Positions 6,725 through 8,228 of a stretch of 8,228 bases of DNA are shown piece after piece; positions within the stretch are counted from its first letter, which is position 1; each line of letters begins with the position of its first letter. The notes beneath the pieces were generated by a model. It had not been told where the DNA came from. It saw only the letters and a program-made list of their open reading frames with translations, and searched no databases. Where the stretch lies: NCBI GenBank assembly GCA_016210425.1, contig JACQUE010000149.1, positions 1-8,228 of the forward strand. Direction: 5' to 3'. This DNA is from Chloroflexota bacterium (lineage in GTDB: Bacteria; Chloroflexota; Dehalococcoidia; JACQUE01). A program made the translations under genes and the position numbers.

Positions 6725-8228
6725 TTACAGGGGTATGTTGCCGTGCTTCTTCGGCGGGTTCGTGTCTCGTTTGTTTGCCAGCATCTCCAGAGCTCGCACC
6801 AGCTTGGGCCGCGTCGCCCTGGGGTCTATCACGTCATCGATAAAGCCGCGGCTCGCTGCCACGTAAGGGTTATTGAACTTCTTCTCGTAGTCCGCCACCA
6901 GCTCCTTGCGCGCGTGCTCCGAGTCGGTCGCCTTGCTGATTTGCTCTCGGAAGATGATGTTTACCGCGCCATCGGCGACCATCACCGCAATCTCAGCAGT
7001 TGGCCAGGCGTAGTTGATGTCGCCTCGCAGGTGCTTTGAGCTCATAACGATAGAGGCGCCGCCGTAGGCCTTGCGCGTGATTACGCAGACCTTGGGCACC
7101 GTAGCTTCAGCGTAGGCGTAGATGAGCTTGGCGCCGTGGCGGATGATGCCCCCATACTCCTGCCCCGTGCCGGGCATGAAGCCGGGCACGTCCGCGAAGG
7201 TAATGATGGGGACGTTGAAGGCGTCGCAGAAGCGCACGAAGCGCGCCGCCTTATCCGAGGCGTCGATGTCGATAACGCCCGCCATGTAGGCCGGTTGCTG
7301 CGCCACCACTCCTACGGGCCGGCCGGCGAGGCGCGCGAAGCCTACGATCATGTTCTGGGCGAAGTGCTCGTGCACCTCCAAGAAATCACCGTGGTCGAAG
7401 ACGCAGCGAATGATCTGCTTCATGTCGTAGGGCTGGGCCGTGTCCTCCGGGATAAGGGCCAGCAGGCTCTCCTCCTCCCGATTCGGGTCGTCCGCAGTCT
7501 CAACCAGGGGCGGGTCCTCCATGTTGTTCAGGGGCAGGAAGCTGATGAGGCGCCGCACCTGGCGCAGGCACTCATCCTCACCCTCGATGGCGAAGTGGGC
7601 AACGCCGCTGCGGCTGGCGTGGGCCTGCGCTCCACCGAGCTGCTCGTGCGTCACGTCCTCACCAGTCACCGTCTTGATAACGTCTGGGCCAGTGATATAC
7701 ATCTGGCCGACGCCCCTGACCATGAAGACGAAGTCGGTGATGGCGGGCGAGTAGACGGCGCCGCCTGCGGTGGGCCCCATCATGACGGAGACCTGGGGGA
7801 TGACGCCCGAGGCCAACGTGTTGCGCAGGAAGATGTCGCCGTAGCCCGCCAGACTCACGACACCCTCCTGGATGCGGGCCCCACCTGAGTCGTTGATGCC
7901 GATCATAGGGGCACCGTTCTTCACAGCCAGGTCCATGACCTTGCAGATCTTCTGGGCCGCTACCTCGGAGAGGGAGCCGCCGAAGACGGTGAAGTCCTGG
8001 GAGTAGACGTAGACCAATCGGCCGTCGATACGGCCATAGCCAGTCACCACCGAGTCGCCGGGGTAGCGCTGGTCGGCGAGGCCGAAGTCCGTAGCCCGGT
8101 GGGCTATGAACATATCCAGCTCTTCGAAGCTGCCCTCATCCAGCAATAGGTTGATCCGCTCTCGCGCCGTAAGCTTGCCGCGGGCATGCTGCTGCTCGAT
8201 GCGCCGCGCGCCACCGCCCAGCCTGGCC
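6725..8228 (-). CDS. pccB: Acyl-CoA carboxyltransferase beta subunit: PccB / MmdA / transcarboxylase 12S type (5' end cut off)
   Basis: Transfers carboxyl from carboxybiotin to an acyl-CoA (propionyl- or acetyl-CoA), or the reverse from methylmalonyl-CoA. The frame stays open to the window edge: 500 codons are visible from 8227, beginning [20 protein letters not shown], which is the typical segment shortly after the N-terminus. Only some 10-20 residues are probably missing. The TTG at 8146 is an internal codon and not the start. Two crotonase-fold halves are seen. The N half has SGGARIQEG (114-122), [12 protein letters not shown] (151-162) and [15 protein letters not shown] (198-212), forming the acyl-CoA site. 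The C half has [12 protein letters not shown] (346-357), [13 protein letters not shown] (386-398) and [10 protein letters not shown] (407-416) around the biotin site. The family C-terminus KKHGNIPL is intact. Substrate cannot be settled: propionyl-CoA carboxylase, methylmalonyl-CoA decarboxylase and transcarboxylase subunits share these motifs. The following small gene and 2-oxoacid carboxyltransferase suggest a joint complex. Confidence 0.92.
   Translation of the reverse strand, partial: ARLGGGARRIEQQHARGKLTARERINLLLDEGSFEELDMFIAHRATDFGLADQRYPGDSVVTGYGRIDGRLVYVYSQDFTVFGGSLSEVAAQKICKVMDLAVKNGAPMIGINDSGGARIQEGVVSLAGYGDIFLRNTLASGVIPQVSVMMGPTAGGAVYSPAITDFVFMVRGVGQMYITGPDVIKTVTGEDVTHEQLGGAQAHASRSGVAHFAIEGEDECLRQVRRLISFLPLNNMEDPPLVETADDPNREEESLLALIPEDTAQPYDMKQIIRCVFDHGDFLEVHEHFAQNMIVGFARLAGRPVGVVAQQPAYMAGVIDIDASDKAARFVRFCDAFNVPIITFADVPGFMPGTGQEYGGIIRHGAKLIYAYAEATVPKVCVITRKAYGGASIVMSSKHLRGDINYAWPTAEIAVMVADGAVNIIFREQISKATDSEHARKELVADYEKKFNNPYVAASRGFIDDVIDPRATRPKLVRALEMLANKRDTNPPKKHGNIPL

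Noticed and set aside
7136..7888. A 250-codon open frame on the plus strand opposite the acyl-CoA carboxyltransferase
   Set aside because: Antisense shadow with no motif; the minus-strand frame has complete family motifs throughout.
8144..8146. TTG as the start codon of the acyl-CoA carboxyltransferase
   Set aside because: The frame continues upstream to the window edge with conserved family sequence ([13 protein letters not shown] and [10 protein letters not shown]), so this TTG is an internal leucine codon.

Overview
All genes in this window lie on the minus strand. They encode central carbon metabolism of a GC-rich bacterium that very likely uses ferredoxin-linked, anaerobic or microaerophilic chemistry. 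Reading in the direction of transcription (from position 8228 down to 1) the order is: an acyl-CoA carboxyltransferase of the PccB / MmdA / transcarboxylase-12S type, with its 5' end cut by the window; a 62-residue unrecognised protein; a PycB/OadA-type carboxyltransferase fused to a biotin carrier domain; a 168-bp gap with promoter-like and hairpin-forming sequence; the alpha (gamma-alpha fused) and beta subunits of a 2-oxoacid:ferredoxin oxidoreductase; a clear intrinsic terminator; and an Aquifex-type aconitate hydratase, with its 3' end cut by the window.

Positions 8228-4538 form one tight unit. The acyl-CoA carboxyltransferase, the small protein and the biotin-bearing carboxyltransferase are separated by only 20 and 13 bp, and each downstream gene has a purine-rich ribosome binding site. 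One subunit should act on a CoA thioester and the other on a 2-oxoacid (pyruvate/oxaloacetate), with a shared biotin arm. No biotin carboxylase is visible. This is the part list of a methylmalonyl-CoA:pyruvate transcarboxylase (12S plus 5S fused to 1.3S), but it could equally be the carboxyltransferase halves of ATP-dependent carboxylases whose biotin carboxylase lies outside the window.

Positions 4369-1824 are a two-gene korA-korB operon, 2 bp apart, ending in three consecutive in-frame stop codons and then a terminator at 1717-1692. Aconitase starts from a TTG codon at 1639 behind a very strong Shine-Dalgarno sequence, only about 50 bp after the terminator.

Together the genes make or consume oxaloacetate, carboxylate an acyl-CoA, interconvert succinyl-CoA (or acetyl-CoA) plus CO2 with 2-oxoacids using ferredoxin, and isomerise citrate/isocitrate. 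This suits a reductive, horseshoe or reversible TCA pathway. GC-rich anaerobic groups such as Chloroflexota (Dehalococcoidia-like) or deep-branching Firmicutes are possible hosts, but this is a low-confidence guess from gene content. I see no mobile elements, CRISPR arrays, tRNA or rRNA genes. The window is mostly ordinary metabolism; the points most worth a second look are the transcarboxylase-like arrangement, its small middle gene and the structured leader in front of korA.
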